64,000 bases of DNA from Candidatus Binatia bacterium (GTDB taxonomy: Bacteria > Eisenbacteria > RBG-16-71-46 > SZUA-252): the NCBI GenBank assembly GCA_035631035.1, contig DASQJL010000050.1, forward strand, positions 1-64,000. The letters are read 5' to 3'. Of the stretch, positions 1 through 9,153 are shown one piece after another. The position numbers and the translations under genes were made by a program. The notes beneath the pieces are model-generated. The model was given only the letters and a program-made list of their open reading frames with translations. It did not search any database and had not been told where the DNA came from. Numbering within the stretch: the first letter of the stretch is position 1; each line of letters begins with the position of its first letter.

Positions 1-93
1 CGGAAGGAAGGCACCTCGATCTGGGTCCACCTCGCACAGATGAGCTCCGTCATCTCCCTGGTCGCGTCCATCATCGCCCTCTCCAGGCATTGA
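1..93 (+). CDS. C-terminal fragment, probable polysaccharide export (Wza-type) protein
   Basis: The window opens inside a gene; 30 codons remain before TGA at 91-93. The visible tail is a short polar stretch followed by one hydrophobic helix and a basic end (SRH). Many polysaccharide export proteins of FCB bacteria end in one membrane helix, and the next gene, 7 bases away, is a Wzz-type chain-length protein, the usual neighbour of wza. The assignment rests on context and this tail only; no SLBB or export domain is visible here. Confidence 0.45.
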   Translation, partial: RKEGTSIWVHLAQMSSVISLVASIIALSRH

Positions 94-100
94 GCCGAGC

Positions 101-1741
101 ATGAGCGCCGCCGAGCAGGAAAAGGGACTCGTTGTCGACACGCGCGAGATCGTGTGGAAGGCGAAGCGATACAAGTGGCTCGCCCTCCTCCCGATCGTCG
201 GCGCGCTCTGCGCGGCCTTCCTCTACCTGAACGTGGCGCCGAGCGTCTACGAATCCTCCGTCGTCATCTCGATGGAAGACCCCACGCGCGTTTCCGAGGG
301 CATGGAGCGCCTGGTGCGCCCCAGCGATCAGCAGGAAGATCTCGTCCAGAAGATGGCTCGGGTCCGAAGCCGCGTCTTGAACCGCACCTTCCTCACGGCC
401 ATCAGCGACCGGTTGGCGCTCGGACGCGATCCCAAGCTGGTATCGATCTCGACGGCCGCGGCACGCAAGTATCCCGGCATCACCCCCGAGGAGTACGCGA
501 CCCGCATCGCGGTCTCCACGCTGGCCAAGCGGATCAACGTCCTTCCGGTCGGCTCGACCTACATCCGGCTCGCCGTGAAGGACCCCCAGCCCGAACAGGC
601 GCGGCGCCTGGCGACCGCGGTCGGCGAGGGCCTGATCGAGGAGACCCGGAAGAGCGAATTGGAGCGGACCCAGGCGCGCGGGGAGTTCAGCCAGGACCAG
701 ATCGCGGTCGAGCGCGAAAACCTCCGCCGGGCCGAGGACGCCTACCGCGCCGCGGCGACGAGGGTCGTGGGCGCGACCATCACGACGGGATCGGTGGACC
801 CCGGCAACGTGGAGGCGATCCGCGAGCTAGCCGACGCCGCGGACAAGGAAGCCGACCAGGTCTCCGAGCGGATCCGGACCGACAAGCAGACCTGGGTCGA
901 CCGGATGGGTGGGGCCCGGATGCCGGACCTGCGCACCGGCCGCACGGCGGAGCTGGAGTCGCGGCTCTCCGGCCTCGAGGCCAGCTACGGCGTGGCCGCG
1001 GCGCGCGGCACGTCGCAGGGGGACGCCTCGGGCCAGTCGCTCCTCCAGCAGATCGGCGGGGCGCGCCAAGAGCTCCTCTCCGAGTACGAGAACGCCGCGG
1101 GCTCCCTCCAGGGGAACATCCCCGACGACGCCAAGCAGATCGCCGCCGGCGTCGCCCTCGACCGCTCGATCCTCAATTCGCTCCGCATGCGCAAGAAACG
1201 GCTCAGCTCCATGGTCGGCTCGTACGTCAGCAAGGCCCGGAGCGCTCCCGCCTCGCAGATGGAGCTGGACGGGCTCAAGGCCGAGATGCAGAAGCATCAA
1301 GATCTGCTCGCCACGCTGGAGAAGGAAGCGGCCTCGTCGCGGATCAGCGAAGCGATGGAAACGAGCCAGCTCTCCTTCCGGATCGAAGTCGTCGAGCCGC
1401 CCGTGCTGCCGCTCAAGCCGGTGTGGCCCGACAAGCTCAAGGTGATCCTGGGCGCGCTCCTCCTGGGGCCGCTCTTCTCGGTCGGCATCATCCTCGGCGC
1501 CGAGCGCGTAGGAGCGATCCTCCGCACGGTGGAGCAGGCCGAGGAGGAGATGGGAACCAAGGTGATCGGGACGATCCCGCGCATCGAGGGGTGGTCCCGC
1601 CCCGGCTCCTTCCTCGAGAACAACTGGGCGCCGCTCTCCATCCTGGCCATCGTGATCCTGACCGCGCTGGTGTCCGTGACGTACACGAGCCTCAACTCGA
1701 CCCGCCACGCCGCGACGACGAGCGGCGAGCTGCGCCGGTAG
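101..1741 (+). CDS. Wzz/chain-length determinant family protein (PCP)
   Basis: A 546-residue inner-membrane polysaccharide co-polymerase that would set chain length and work with the BY-kinase encoded next. One membrane helix lies at about 26-46, followed by the Wzz N-terminal domain (AxxxYxSSVVISMED). A long charged, probably coiled-coil region follows (about 190-410), then a proline-rich segment and a second helix (448-469). Unusually, a further hydrophobic helix (about 510-528) lies near the C terminus, so the tail may return across the membrane. It matches the GNVR-containing Wzz proteins of exosortase A loci in length and layout. The kinase domain is separate, as in proteobacterial XrtA clusters. 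The start ATG lies 7 bases after the preceding stop. Confidence 0.88.
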   Translation: MSAAEQEKGLVVDTREIVWKAKRYKWLALLPIVGALCAAFLYLNVAPSVYESSVVISMEDPTRVSEGMERLVRPSDQQEDLVQKMARVRSRVLNRTFLTAISDRLALGRDPKLVSISTAAARKYPGITPEEYATRIAVSTLAKRINVLPVGSTYIRLAVKDPQPEQARRLATAVGEGLIEETRKSELERTQARGEFSQDQIAVERENLRRAEDAYRAAATRVVGATITTGSVDPGNVEAIRELADAADKEADQVSERIRTDKQTWVDRMGGARMPDLRTGRTAELESRLSGLEASYGVAAARGTSQGDASGQSLLQQIGGARQELLSEYENAAGSLQGNIPDDAKQIAAGVALDRSILNSLRMRKKRLSSMVGSYVSKARSAPASQMELDGLKAEMQKHQDLLATLEKEAASSRISEAMETSQLSFRIEVVEPPVLPLKPVWPDKLKVILGALLLGPLFSVGIILGAERVGAILRTVEQAEEEMGTKVIGTIPRIEGWSRPGSFLENNWAPLSILAIVILTALVSVTYTSLNSTRHAATTSGELRR

Positions 1742-1749
1742 GGTTCCCC

Positions 1750-2586
1750 GTGCCCAAAGAAGCGCCGCGCAGCCTCTTCACCGAATTCAGCACCGACGCG
1801 CCCTACGTGACCGAGGCGCGGCGGCTTCTCCAGTCGCTGATGCGCCAGCACCGCGGGCCCGCCTGCCGCGTCTACATGGTCTCCAGCGCGGGCCGCGGCG
1901 AGGGGAAGAGCACGATCTGCGGGCTGCTCGGCATCGTTGCGGCGCGGATCTTCCACCGGCACACGCTCATCATCGACGCCGACATGCGGCGGCCCACGAT
2001 GCACCAGCTCCTGGACCTCTCGCAGAAGCCGGGTCTCTACGAGATCCTGCACGGCACGGCCAGCCTGGACCTGGCGCGCCGGCCGACGACGCTACCGCTC
2101 CTGCACGCGATCCCCAGCGGGAAGCCGGGGTCGCACGTGAGCGATTCCTACGACGACGAGGGCTTCGAGAAGCTCCTGCAGTCGGTGCGCCCCAGCTACG
2201 ACCTGATCTTCATCGACGCGGCGCCGATCGTGCCGGTCGTGGAGCCGATCATGATGGCGGAGCACGTGGACGGGATCCTGCTGGTCGCCATGGCCGGCCG
2301 CACCCCGATCACGATGATCCGCCGCATGCGCGGCATCCTGACGCCCGTCGCGAGCAAGGTGGCCGGCGCGATCGTGAACAACGCCACGGAAGGGCTGCCG
2401 TACTATTACGACTACAGCTACTACGGATACAAACCGCTCCTGTCCCGGCGCGATCGGAATAAGGTGGGGGGTCCGACCGCTCCGAGCGCCGATGTCCAAG
2501 CGAACGGCGATGGAGCCGCAACACCCCACGCGGCGTCCTCCCCCGCGCCACCGGCGCACGCCGCGAAACCCAAGCCCAAGGAGTAA
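1750..2586 (+). CDS. CpsD/CapB-family tyrosine autokinase (BY-kinase)
   Basis: A 278-residue bacterial tyrosine kinase. The GTG start lies 8 bases after the chain-length gene. It has a Walker A motif (SSAGRGEGKST, about 45-55), Walker A' (LIIDADMRRP, 73-82) and Walker B (LIFIDAAP, 152-159). Seven tyrosines cluster at 218-227 (YYYDYSYYGY), the usual autophosphorylation tail. A low-complexity Ala/Pro/Lys tail of about 50 residues follows. BY-kinases are activated by the cytoplasmic part of their Wzz partner, and cycles of phosphorylation control polymer assembly. Reading frame continues upstream without a stop, but the upstream part only shadows the Wzz gene. In XrtA loci this corresponds to the tyrosine autokinase of the exosortase-associated EPS operon. 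Confidence 0.9.
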   Translation: MPKEAPRSLFTEFSTDAPYVTEARRLLQSLMRQHRGPACRVYMVSSAGRGEGKSTICGLLGIVAARIFHRHTLIIDADMRRPTMHQLLDLSQKPGLYEILHGTASLDLARRPTTLPLLHAIPSGKPGSHVSDSYDDEGFEKLLQSVRPSYDLIFIDAAPIVPVVEPIMMAEHVDGILLVAMAGRTPITMIRRMRGILTPVASKVAGAIVNNATEGLPYYYDYSYYGYKPLLSRRDRNKVGGPTAPSADVQANGDGAATPHAASSPAPPAHAAKPKPKE

Positions 2587-2591
2587 CTCTC

Positions 2592-3920
2592 ATGTCGCCC
2601 CGCAAGCGGTCCGGAACGGCCGCATCGCGTCTTTCCGCTCGCCTGGAGAACCGCAGCGCACGCATCGGCGTCATCGGACTGGGCTATGTCGGCCTGCCGC
2701 TGGCCGTGGAATTCGCCAAGGTGGGCTACCGCGTCACGGGCTTCGAGATCGATGCCAAGCGCGCCTCCACGCTGAACCGGGGGATCTCCTACATTCAGGA
2801 CGTCCCGACCGGCGACGTGCGCGGGCTGGTGCGCGAGGGAATGCTGCAGGCCACCCTCGACTTCGACGCGCTCGCCAAGATGGACGTCGTCGACATCTGC
2901 GTGCCCACGCCGCTACGCAAGACCAAGGACCCCGACGTGTCCTACATCGTCGCGGCCGTGAAGGACATCGCGCCGCGCCTGAAGCGCGGGCAGCTGGTCG
3001 TGCTGGAGAGCACCACCTACCCGGGCACCACCGACGAGCTCGTGCTCCCGCTGCTGGCGGAGGGGGGCCTGACGGTGGGGAAGGACTTCTTCCTCGCCTT
3101 CTCGCCCGAGCGCGTCGACCCGGGCAACGAGAAGTACCAGACCAAGAACATCCCCAAGGTTGTGGGCGGCGTCACGCCCGAGTGCACGCGGCTCGTCGCG
3201 CAGTTCTACGGGGCCGTCATGGATTCGATCGTTCCGGTCGGCTCCACGCGCGTGGCCGAGATGGTGAAGCTGCTCGAGAACACCTTCCGGAGCGTGAACA
3301 TCGGGCTGGTGAACGAGCTGGCGCTCATGTGCGACCGGATGGGCATCGACGTCTGGGAGGTCATCGACGCCGCGAAGACGAAGCCGTTCGGGTTCATGCC
3401 CTTCTATCCCGGACCGGGACTGGGGGGCCACTGCATCCCGATCGATCCCTTCTATCTCTCCTGGAAGGCGCGGGAGAGCGGGTTCGAGGCGCGCTTCATC
3501 GAGCTCGCGGGGAACGTGAACGGCGGGATGCCGCACCACGTGACCAAGCGGGTGTCGGAGGCGCTGAACTCCGTGCGGAAGCCGCTTCGCGGCTCCAAGG
3601 TGCTCGTGGTGGGGGTGGCCTACAAGGCCGACATCGACGACGTCCGCGAGTCCCCCTCGCTGGACATCATGGAGATCCTGGAGCGCGAGGGGGCGCGGGT
3701 GACGTACGCCGATCCGTACGTGCCCTCGCTGCGGCACAACGGCTCGATGATGCACGCGAAGTCCCTGACGCCGGCGATGATCCGCGCTGCCGACTGCGTC
3801 GTGATCGCCACGGCGCACAAGAACATCGACTTCGCGATGATCGCGAAGCACGCGAAGACGATCGTGGATTCGCGCAACGCCTTGAAGGGACGCCGCACGC
3901 GCGGCGTCTTCAAGCTGTAG
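2592..3920 (+). CDS. UDP-sugar 6-dehydrogenase (UDP-GlcNAc/ManNAc dehydrogenase type)
   Basis: A 442-residue NAD-dependent nucleotide-sugar dehydrogenase that oxidises C6 of a UDP-hexose to a uronic acid. The Rossmann motif GLGYVG is at 29-34, SPERVDPG at 171-178, and the catalytic cysteine is Cys281 in GGHCIP. SPERxDPG resembles WbpA/WbpO (UDP-N-acetylhexosamine dehydrogenases) more than Ugd, so a UDP-HexNAc substrate is likely but not proven. The ATG has a strong ribosome site (AAGGAG) overlapping the stop of the kinase gene. With the next gene, an epimerase, it would supply an N-acetylhexosaminuronic acid precursor for the polymer. Confidence 0.9.
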   Translation: MSPRKRSGTAASRLSARLENRSARIGVIGLGYVGLPLAVEFAKVGYRVTGFEIDAKRASTLNRGISYIQDVPTGDVRGLVREGMLQATLDFDALAKMDVVDICVPTPLRKTKDPDVSYIVAAVKDIAPRLKRGQLVVLESTTYPGTTDELVLPLLAEGGLTVGKDFFLAFSPERVDPGNEKYQTKNIPKVVGGVTPECTRLVAQFYGAVMDSIVPVGSTRVAEMVKLLENTFRSVNIGLVNELALMCDRMGIDVWEVIDAAKTKPFGFMPFYPGPGLGGHCIPIDPFYLSWKARESGFEARFIELAGNVNGGMPHHVTKRVSEALNSVRKPLRGSKVLVVGVAYKADIDDVRESPSLDIMEILEREGARVTYADPYVPSLRHNGSMMHAKSLTPAMIRAADCVVIATAHKNIDFAMIAKHAKTIVDSRNALKGRRTRGVFKL

Positions 3921-3928
3921 GCCCGCGC

Positions 3929-4876
3929 ATGGGACGCTACCTGGTCACCGGCGGGGCCGGATTCATCGGCTCCCACATTGCCGAGCGCCTTCTCCGGGAC
4001 GGCCACGAGGTCCGCATCCTGGACAACCTGGCCACGGGGAAGCGCGAGAACGTGGAGGCGATCCGTCCCGCCGGACCCGGGCGGCTGGAATGGCTGGAGG
4101 AGGACGTGCGCGACCTGGCCGCGTGCCGGCGCGCGTGCGCCGGCGTCGAGTACGTCCTCCACGAGGCCGCCCTCGGCTCGGTGCCGCGCTCGGTGGAGAA
4201 CCCCGGCGAGACCACCGCGGTCAACGTCCTCGGCACCGTGAACGTCTTCCAGGCGGCGCGCGAGGCCAAGGTGCGCCGCGTGGTCTGGGCGTCGTCTTCC
4301 TCCGTGTACGGCGACACGCCGACGCTTCCCAAGCACGAGCAGATGCCGCTCTCCCCGCGCTCGCCCTACGCGGCGGGGAAGCTCGCGGGCGAAGAGTTCG
4401 CGCGGGTTTTCGCGGGAACGATGGATCTGCCCGTGGTCTCGCTTCGCTATTTCAACGTGTTCGGCCCGCGCCAGGATCCCGACTCGCAGTACGCGGCGGT
4501 GATCCCGCGCTTCATCCGCGCCCTCGTGGAGGGGAAGCGCCCCACCGTCTACGGGGACGGGGAGCAGAGCCGCGACTTCACCTACGTCGACAACGTGGTG
4601 CAGGTGAACCTGGCCGCCTGCGGGAAGGGCCCCGGGCGCGGCGAGGTCGTGAACGTCGCCTGCGGCGACCGCTACACCCTGAACGACCTCTTGCGCTGCC
4701 TCGAGAAGATCCTCGGCGTCAAAGCCGATCCGGAGTACCTGCCGCCGCGCGCCGGCGACGTCCGGCATTCCCAGGCCGCCATCGACCAGGCCGTGAGCCT
4801 CTTCGGCTTCCAGCCCACGGTCGGCTTCGAGGACGGCCTGGCGCGCACGGTGGAGCACTTCCGGCGTGCCGACTGA
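3929..4876 (+). CDS. NAD-dependent nucleotide-sugar epimerase/dehydratase (extended SDR)
   Basis: A 315-residue extended short-chain dehydrogenase. It has the cofactor motif GGAGFIG (8-14), the catalytic Tyr147-xxx-Lys151 pair in YAAGK, and an SSSS stretch (122-125) before VYGD. These features fit UDP-glucose or UDP-GlcNAc 4-epimerases of the GalE/WbpP branch and related UDP-sugar dehydratases. The ATG lies 8 bases after the dehydrogenase stop, and the 3' end overlaps the next gene by 11 bases. Paired with the dehydrogenase, it probably makes a UDP-linked galactosaminuronic or similar acid. Exact stereochemistry cannot be read from sequence. Confidence 0.88.
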   Translation: MGRYLVTGGAGFIGSHIAERLLRDGHEVRILDNLATGKRENVEAIRPAGPGRLEWLEEDVRDLAACRRACAGVEYVLHEAALGSVPRSVENPGETTAVNVLGTVNVFQAAREAKVRRVVWASSSSVYGDTPTLPKHEQMPLSPRSPYAAGKLAGEEFARVFAGTMDLPVVSLRYFNVFGPRQDPDSQYAAVIPRFIRALVEGKRPTVYGDGEQSRDFTYVDNVVQVNLAACGKGPGRGEVVNVACGDRYTLNDLLRCLEKILGVKADPEYLPPRAGDVRHSQAAIDQAVSLFGFQPTVGFEDGLARTVEHFRRAD

Positions 4877-5939
4877 GTCGTCCGAGGCGCTGGAGACGCG
4901 CGCCGGAGCGGAGACGCTCCGGGTGGAAGAGGTCGCGCTGGACGACCCGCGGTGGGACGGCTACCTCCGCTCGCATCCCGACGCGACGATCTTCCACCGC
5001 ATGGCCTGGCAGCGCTCCGCCGCGCGCACGTTCGGGTATCGCTTCCGCGGGCTCCTCGCGCTGCGCGACGACCGCCCCGCCGGCGTCCTCCCGCTCTTCC
5101 AGGTGCCCGGCTTTCCCGTCGGAACGTCGCTCATCTCCACGCCGCTCGCGGTCTACGGGGGCGTGGTCGCGGACGACGACGCCGCCGGCGCGGCGATCCG
5201 CGGGGCCGCGCGCGCGATGGGAGAGACGATCGGCGCGCGCTACGTGGAGCTGCGCGGCGGCATGCGCTTCGACGGGCTGCCGGTCAAGGACCTCTACGTC
5301 ACCTTCCGGCGGCCGATGGTCTCCAGCCACGACGCCAACTTCACCGCCATCCCGCGCAAGCAGCGGACCAGCATCCGGGCGGGGCAGAAGCGCGGCCTGA
5401 CGCACCGGACGGGCGGCGCCGAGCTGCTCGACCGCTTCTACCCGATCTATTCCCACAGCGTGCGCAACCTGGGCACGCCGGTGTTCCCGCGACGCCTCTT
5501 CTCGATTCTCATGGAGGAGCATCCCGACGAGAGCGGCATCCTCCTCGTCGAGACCGACGGACAGTTCGTCGCCGCCGTGCTCTCCTTCTTCGACCGCGGC
5601 CAGGTGCTCCCGTACTACGCCGGCACGCTGCGCGGCGCCTACCGCTACTCGGCCAGCGACTACATGTACTGGAGCCTCATGTGCCACGCCGCCGACCGCG
5701 GCTGCACGGTCTTCGATTTCGGCAGGAGCAAGCGCGACACGGGAGCGTTTCACTACAAGCGGCACTGGGGCTTCGACCCGACGCCGCTGGCCTACCAGTA
5801 CGACCTGGTCCGGGATCGAGCCATTCCCGACCTGAGTCCGCGGAATCCCCGGTTCTCGCTGGCGATCCAGGCCTGGAGGATGCTGCCCCTGCCGGTCGCC
5901 GAGCGGATCGGCCCCGCGATCGTCCGCTACTTTCCGTGA
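4866..5939 (+). CDS. FemAB-like protein of the exosortase A system
   Basis: A 357-residue GNAT-fold FemAB relative. The C-terminal half carries the family pattern FDFGRSKRDTGAFHYKRHWGF, followed by PTPLAYQYDL. FemAB proteins transfer aminoacyl or acyl groups; the relatives in XrtA/PEP-CTERM loci (TIGR03019 type) are genomic markers of the system, with unknown substrate. The GTG start overlaps the end of the epimerase by 11 bases, and the stop overlaps the next GTG by 4 bases, so translation is probably coupled. No signal peptide is seen, so it acts in the cytoplasm, perhaps decorating lipid-linked sugars. Confidence 0.88.
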   Translation: MPTESSEALETRAGAETLRVEEVALDDPRWDGYLRSHPDATIFHRMAWQRSAARTFGYRFRGLLALRDDRPAGVLPLFQVPGFPVGTSLISTPLAVYGGVVADDDAAGAAIRGAARAMGETIGARYVELRGGMRFDGLPVKDLYVTFRRPMVSSHDANFTAIPRKQRTSIRAGQKRGLTHRTGGAELLDRFYPIYSHSVRNLGTPVFPRRLFSILMEEHPDESGILLVETDGQFVAAVLSFFDRGQVLPYYAGTLRGAYRYSASDYMYWSLMCHAADRGCTVFDFGRSKRDTGAFHYKRHWGFDPTPLAYQYDLVRDRAIPDLSPRNPRFSLAIQAWRMLPLPVAERIGPAIVRYFP

Positions 5940-7177
5940 ACATCCTGTACCTGGCGCACCGGATCCCCTATCCGCCGGACAAGGGGGACAAGATGGTTTC
6001 GTACCACCAGGTGCGGCACCTGGGGGCGCGCCATCGCCTGCACCTGGTCTGCTTCGCCGATGACCGCCGCGACCTGGTCCACGCCGACGTGCTGCGCGAG
6101 TTCTGTGCATCGGTGGACGTGGTCTACCGCTCCCCGCGCCGCGCGCGGCTCGAGGGTCTGCGGGGCCTTCTGGACGGGCGCGCGATCTCGGTCGCGGCGT
6201 TCGACAGCAAGGCGCTCCGGCGCGCGGCGGCGGAGCGGCTGCGCGGCGCGGACATCGTGCTCGCCTTCTCCTCGGTCATGGCGCAGTACGTGCCGGCGGG
6301 GGACTGGAGGCCGCGCGTCATGGATTTCGTGGACGCCGACTCGGAGAAGTGGCGGCTCTACGCGTCGCGAAGCCGCTGGCCCGCCTCCTGGCTGTACGCG
6401 CGCGAGGCGGACCGGCTCGGACGCTTCGAGGAGGCGGTGGCGCGCTCGTGGGACCAGTCGCTCTTCGTCTGCGAGCGCGAGGCCCGCGTGCTGCGGGAGC
6501 GCGTCCCCGGCGTTCCGGTGGGCGTGATCCCGAGCGGCGTGGACCTCGACTACTACGCGCCGCCGCCCCGCGCGGCTTCGGGGAACGGCGCGGGTCCGCA
6601 TCACGAGCGGGTGCCGCGCCTGGTGTTCACGGGGATGATGGACTACTTCCCGAACGTGGACGGGGTGCGCTGGTTCGCGGCCCAGGTCTTTCCGCGGGTG
6701 CGCCAGGCGCTGCCCAACGCCCGCTTCACCGTGGTCGGGAGGAACCCCGCCCGCTCCGTACGCGCGCTCGCGTCGGTGCCGGGGATCGAGGTGACCGGCG
6801 CGGTGCCGGACGTGCGCCCCTACCTCGCGGCCGCCGACGTCGCCTGCGTGCCGCTGCGCGTCGCGCGCGGGCTGCAGAACAAGATGCTCGAGGCGATGGC
6901 GATGGGGCTGCCGGTCGTGGCGACGACGCCGGCCTACGAGGGGCTGGACGCGCCCGAGGGCGCGGGCATCGAGGTGGCCGACGATCCCGGCGTCTTCGCC
7001 GAGCGGGTCGTGGGATTCCTCCGGGACGAGCCCCGCCGGCTCGAGGCGGGCCGTCGCGCCCGCGCCCACGTCGAGGCGCGCCATCAGTGGGCGGCCCACG
7101 GCGCCGCGCTGGAAGCGCTCCTCGAGGGGCTGGTCGCGTCGCGGCCCAAGCCGGGACGGCGAGAAGCGGTATCATGA
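5936..7177 (+). CDS. Glycosyltransferase, PEP-CTERM/EpsH1-associated (TIGR03087-like)
   Basis: A 413-residue GT-B-fold glycosyltransferase of GT4 type. The N terminus (LYLAHRIPYPPDKGDK) is characteristic of the exosortase-linked sugar transferase family TIGR03087. The C-terminal Rossmann domain includes GMMDYFPNVDGVRWF and the nucleotide-sugar site region near residues 315-330 (GLQNKMLEAMAMGLPVVAT). It would add a sugar to the growing lipid-linked repeat unit at the cytoplasmic face. The GTG start overlaps the FemAB stop (GTGA). A 70-base gap without obvious signals separates it from the first amidotransferase. Confidence 0.9.
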   Translation: MNILYLAHRIPYPPDKGDKMVSYHQVRHLGARHRLHLVCFADDRRDLVHADVLREFCASVDVVYRSPRRARLEGLRGLLDGRAISVAAFDSKALRRAAAERLRGADIVLAFSSVMAQYVPAGDWRPRVMDFVDADSEKWRLYASRSRWPASWLYAREADRLGRFEEAVARSWDQSLFVCEREARVLRERVPGVPVGVIPSGVDLDYYAPPPRAASGNGAGPHHERVPRLVFTGMMDYFPNVDGVRWFAAQVFPRVRQALPNARFTVVGRNPARSVRALASVPGIEVTGAVPDVRPYLAAADVACVPLRVARGLQNKMLEAMAMGLPVVATTPAYEGLDAPEGAGIEVADDPGVFAERVVGFLRDEPRRLEAGRRARAHVEARHQWAAHGAALEALLEGLVASRPKPGRREAVS

Positions 7178-7247
7178 GAGGCGCGATCGGACCGCGGCCC
7201 CTCCATGCCCGGCGCCGGACCGTCGCATCCACCCGGAGCCACGCCTG

Positions 7248-9137
7248 ATGTGCGGCATCGCCGGAATCGTCGAGCTTCGCGGAGCCGTCCCCGACCGGGG
7301 AACGCTCGAGCGCATGGCCACGCTGCTCGCCCATCGCGGTCCCGACGAGCAGGGGATCGCCGTGATCGGACAGGCGGGGCTTGCCCATCGCCGCCTCTCC
7401 ATTATCGACCTCTCCGGGGGACACCAGCCGATGGCCGACGCCACCGGCACGCTGACCCTCCTGTTCAACGGGGAGATCTACAACTTCATGGATGTCCGCC
7501 GCGAGCTGGAAACCCGCGGGCACCGCTTCGCGACGCGCTCCGACACGGAGGTGCTGCTCCAGGCCTACCAGGAGTGGGGCACCGACTGCGTGCTCCGGCT
7601 GAACGGGATGTACGCCTTCGTGATCTGGGACGCGCCCCGGCGGCGGCTGTTCGCGGCGCGGGACCGGCTGGGGAAGAAGCCGTTCTATTACGCGCTCACG
7701 CCCGACCGGTTCGTCTTCGGCTCCGAGCTCAAGGCCGTGCTGGCCGCGCCGGGTGTTCCGCGCGACGTGGACCCGGCCGCGGTGGACGAGTTCCTCTCCC
7801 GCTACTACGTGGGAGGGGCGCGAACCATTCTCCGCGGAGTCGCGAAGCTCCCGCCCGCGAGCTGGCTCAGCCTGGAGGAGGGACGCCTGACGGTCCAGCG
7901 GTACTGGCGTCCCGCGTTCCGTCCCGACGCGCCCGCGCGCCGCGAAGAGGAGTACCTCGAGGAGCTGGAGGCGCTCTTCCGCGACGCCGTCCGCCGCCGG
8001 ATGATCAGCGACGTGCCGCTCGGCGCCTTCCTCTCGGGGGGCGTGGACTCCAGCGCCATCGTGGCGATGATGGCGGCCGAGGGGGGGCCGCCGGTGAAGA
8101 CCTTCACCGTCGGATTCGACGAGGCCGGCTACTCCGAGGTCGAAGACGCGCGCGTCGTGGCCCGCCACCTCGGCACCGACCACCACGAAGAGACGGTTCG
8201 CCCCGACGCGATCGCGATCCTTCCCGATCTCGTGTGGCACTACGACGAGCCGTTCGGCGACTCCTCGATGGTGCCGACCTGGTACGTGGCCCGCATGGCG
8301 CGGCGCCACGTGACGGTGGCGCTCTCGGGGGACGGCGGCGACGAGCTCTTCGCCGGCTACACGCGCTACCAGCGCGCGCTCGACGAGCGCAGGCTCGACT
8401 GGATTCCCGAGCCGCTGAAGCGGCGCGTGCTCGCGCCCCTGGCCGAGGCGCTTCCCGCCGGGGCGCCGGCGCGGAACCGGCTCTACGCGGCCGCGCATCA
8501 CTCCGTGCTGACCGGCGGTTACGACCTCGGGCTCTACCCCTACATCAAGTCCTGGCTCTACGCGCCGGCGATGCGGACCCAGGTGGGGAACGGCGGCGGG
8601 AACGGTGGAGCGGCGCTGCCGGCCGGCCTCACCCGGGCCGACCTGGAGCCGCTGGATCTGGTGAGCCGCCTCCAGTGGATCGACACGCTCGCGTATCTGC
8701 CCGACGACATCCTGACCAAGGTGGACCGCGCGAGCATGGCGCACTCGCTGGAGGCGCGCGCGCCGCTTCTCGACTACACCCTGGTCGACTTCATGGCCCG
8801 CGTGCCCAGCCGGCTCAAGCTACGAGGCGGCGTCTCCAAGTACCTGTTCCGGAAGATGCTCGCCAAGCACCTCCCGGCGTCCGTCTTCACCAAGCGGAAG
8901 CAGGGCTTCGCCGTGCCCAAGGGGGAGTGGTTCCGGCGCGATCTCAAGACGGTCGCGCGGGAGCGGCTTCTCGATCCCCGGACGCTCGCGCGCGGCTACT
9001 TCCGCCCCGAACGGATTCGCGAAGTGCTTCAACTGCACGAGGCAGGTCAAAGGGATTACAGCGATTGGATCTGGTGCCTGTTGATCCTCGAGGAGTGGCA
9101 CCGGACCTTCATCGACCCCGCGACGAGGCGGATCTGA
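7248..9137 (+). CDS. Asparagine synthetase-like amidotransferase 1 (exosortase-associated)
   Basis: A 629-residue two-domain enzyme. The N-terminal Ntn glutaminase has Cys2 as nucleophile (MCGIAG), Arg49, the NGE motif (74-76) and Asp99. The C-terminal synthetase has the PP-loop SGGVDSS (263-269) and GDGGDELFAG. All glutaminase and ATP-pyrophosphatase residues are intact, so it should transfer glutamine-derived nitrogen to an activated carboxylate. Amidotransferases of this kind are regular members of XrtA loci (TIGR03108 type) and are thought to amidate uronic acids of the polymer, which fits the UDP-sugar dehydrogenase upstream. It is the first of three paralogues in 7 kb. Confidence 0.9.
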   Translation: MCGIAGIVELRGAVPDRGTLERMATLLAHRGPDEQGIAVIGQAGLAHRRLSIIDLSGGHQPMADATGTLTLLFNGEIYNFMDVRRELETRGHRFATRSDTEVLLQAYQEWGTDCVLRLNGMYAFVIWDAPRRRLFAARDRLGKKPFYYALTPDRFVFGSELKAVLAAPGVPRDVDPAAVDEFLSRYYVGGARTILRGVAKLPPASWLSLEEGRLTVQRYWRPAFRPDAPARREEEYLEELEALFRDAVRRRMISDVPLGAFLSGGVDSSAIVAMMAAEGGPPVKTFTVGFDEAGYSEVEDARVVARHLGTDHHEETVRPDAIAILPDLVWHYDEPFGDSSMVPTWYVARMARRHVTVALSGDGGDELFAGYTRYQRALDERRLDWIPEPLKRRVLAPLAEALPAGAPARNRLYAAAHHSVLTGGYDLGLYPYIKSWLYAPAMRTQVGNGGGNGGAALPAGLTRADLEPLDLVSRLQWIDTLAYLPDDILTKVDRASMAHSLEARAPLLDYTLVDFMARVPSRLKLRGGVSKYLFRKMLAKHLPASVFTKRKQGFAVPKGEWFRRDLKTVARERLLDPRTLARGYFRPERIREVLQLHEAGQRDYSDWIWCLLILEEWHRTFIDPATRRI

Positions 9138-9153
9138 ACGTGGAGGCTGCCTG

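Noticed and set aside
154-1749. Long open frame upstream of the BY-kinase start, in another frame to the Wzz gene
   Set aside because: It translates to Arg/Pro/Gly-rich sequence typical of shadow frames in GC-rich DNA; kinase homology begins only after GTG 1750.
2492-3928. Possible fusion protein reading through into the epimerase
   Set aside because: The upstream part shadows the dehydrogenase gene; the Rossmann motif of the epimerase begins right after ATG 3929.
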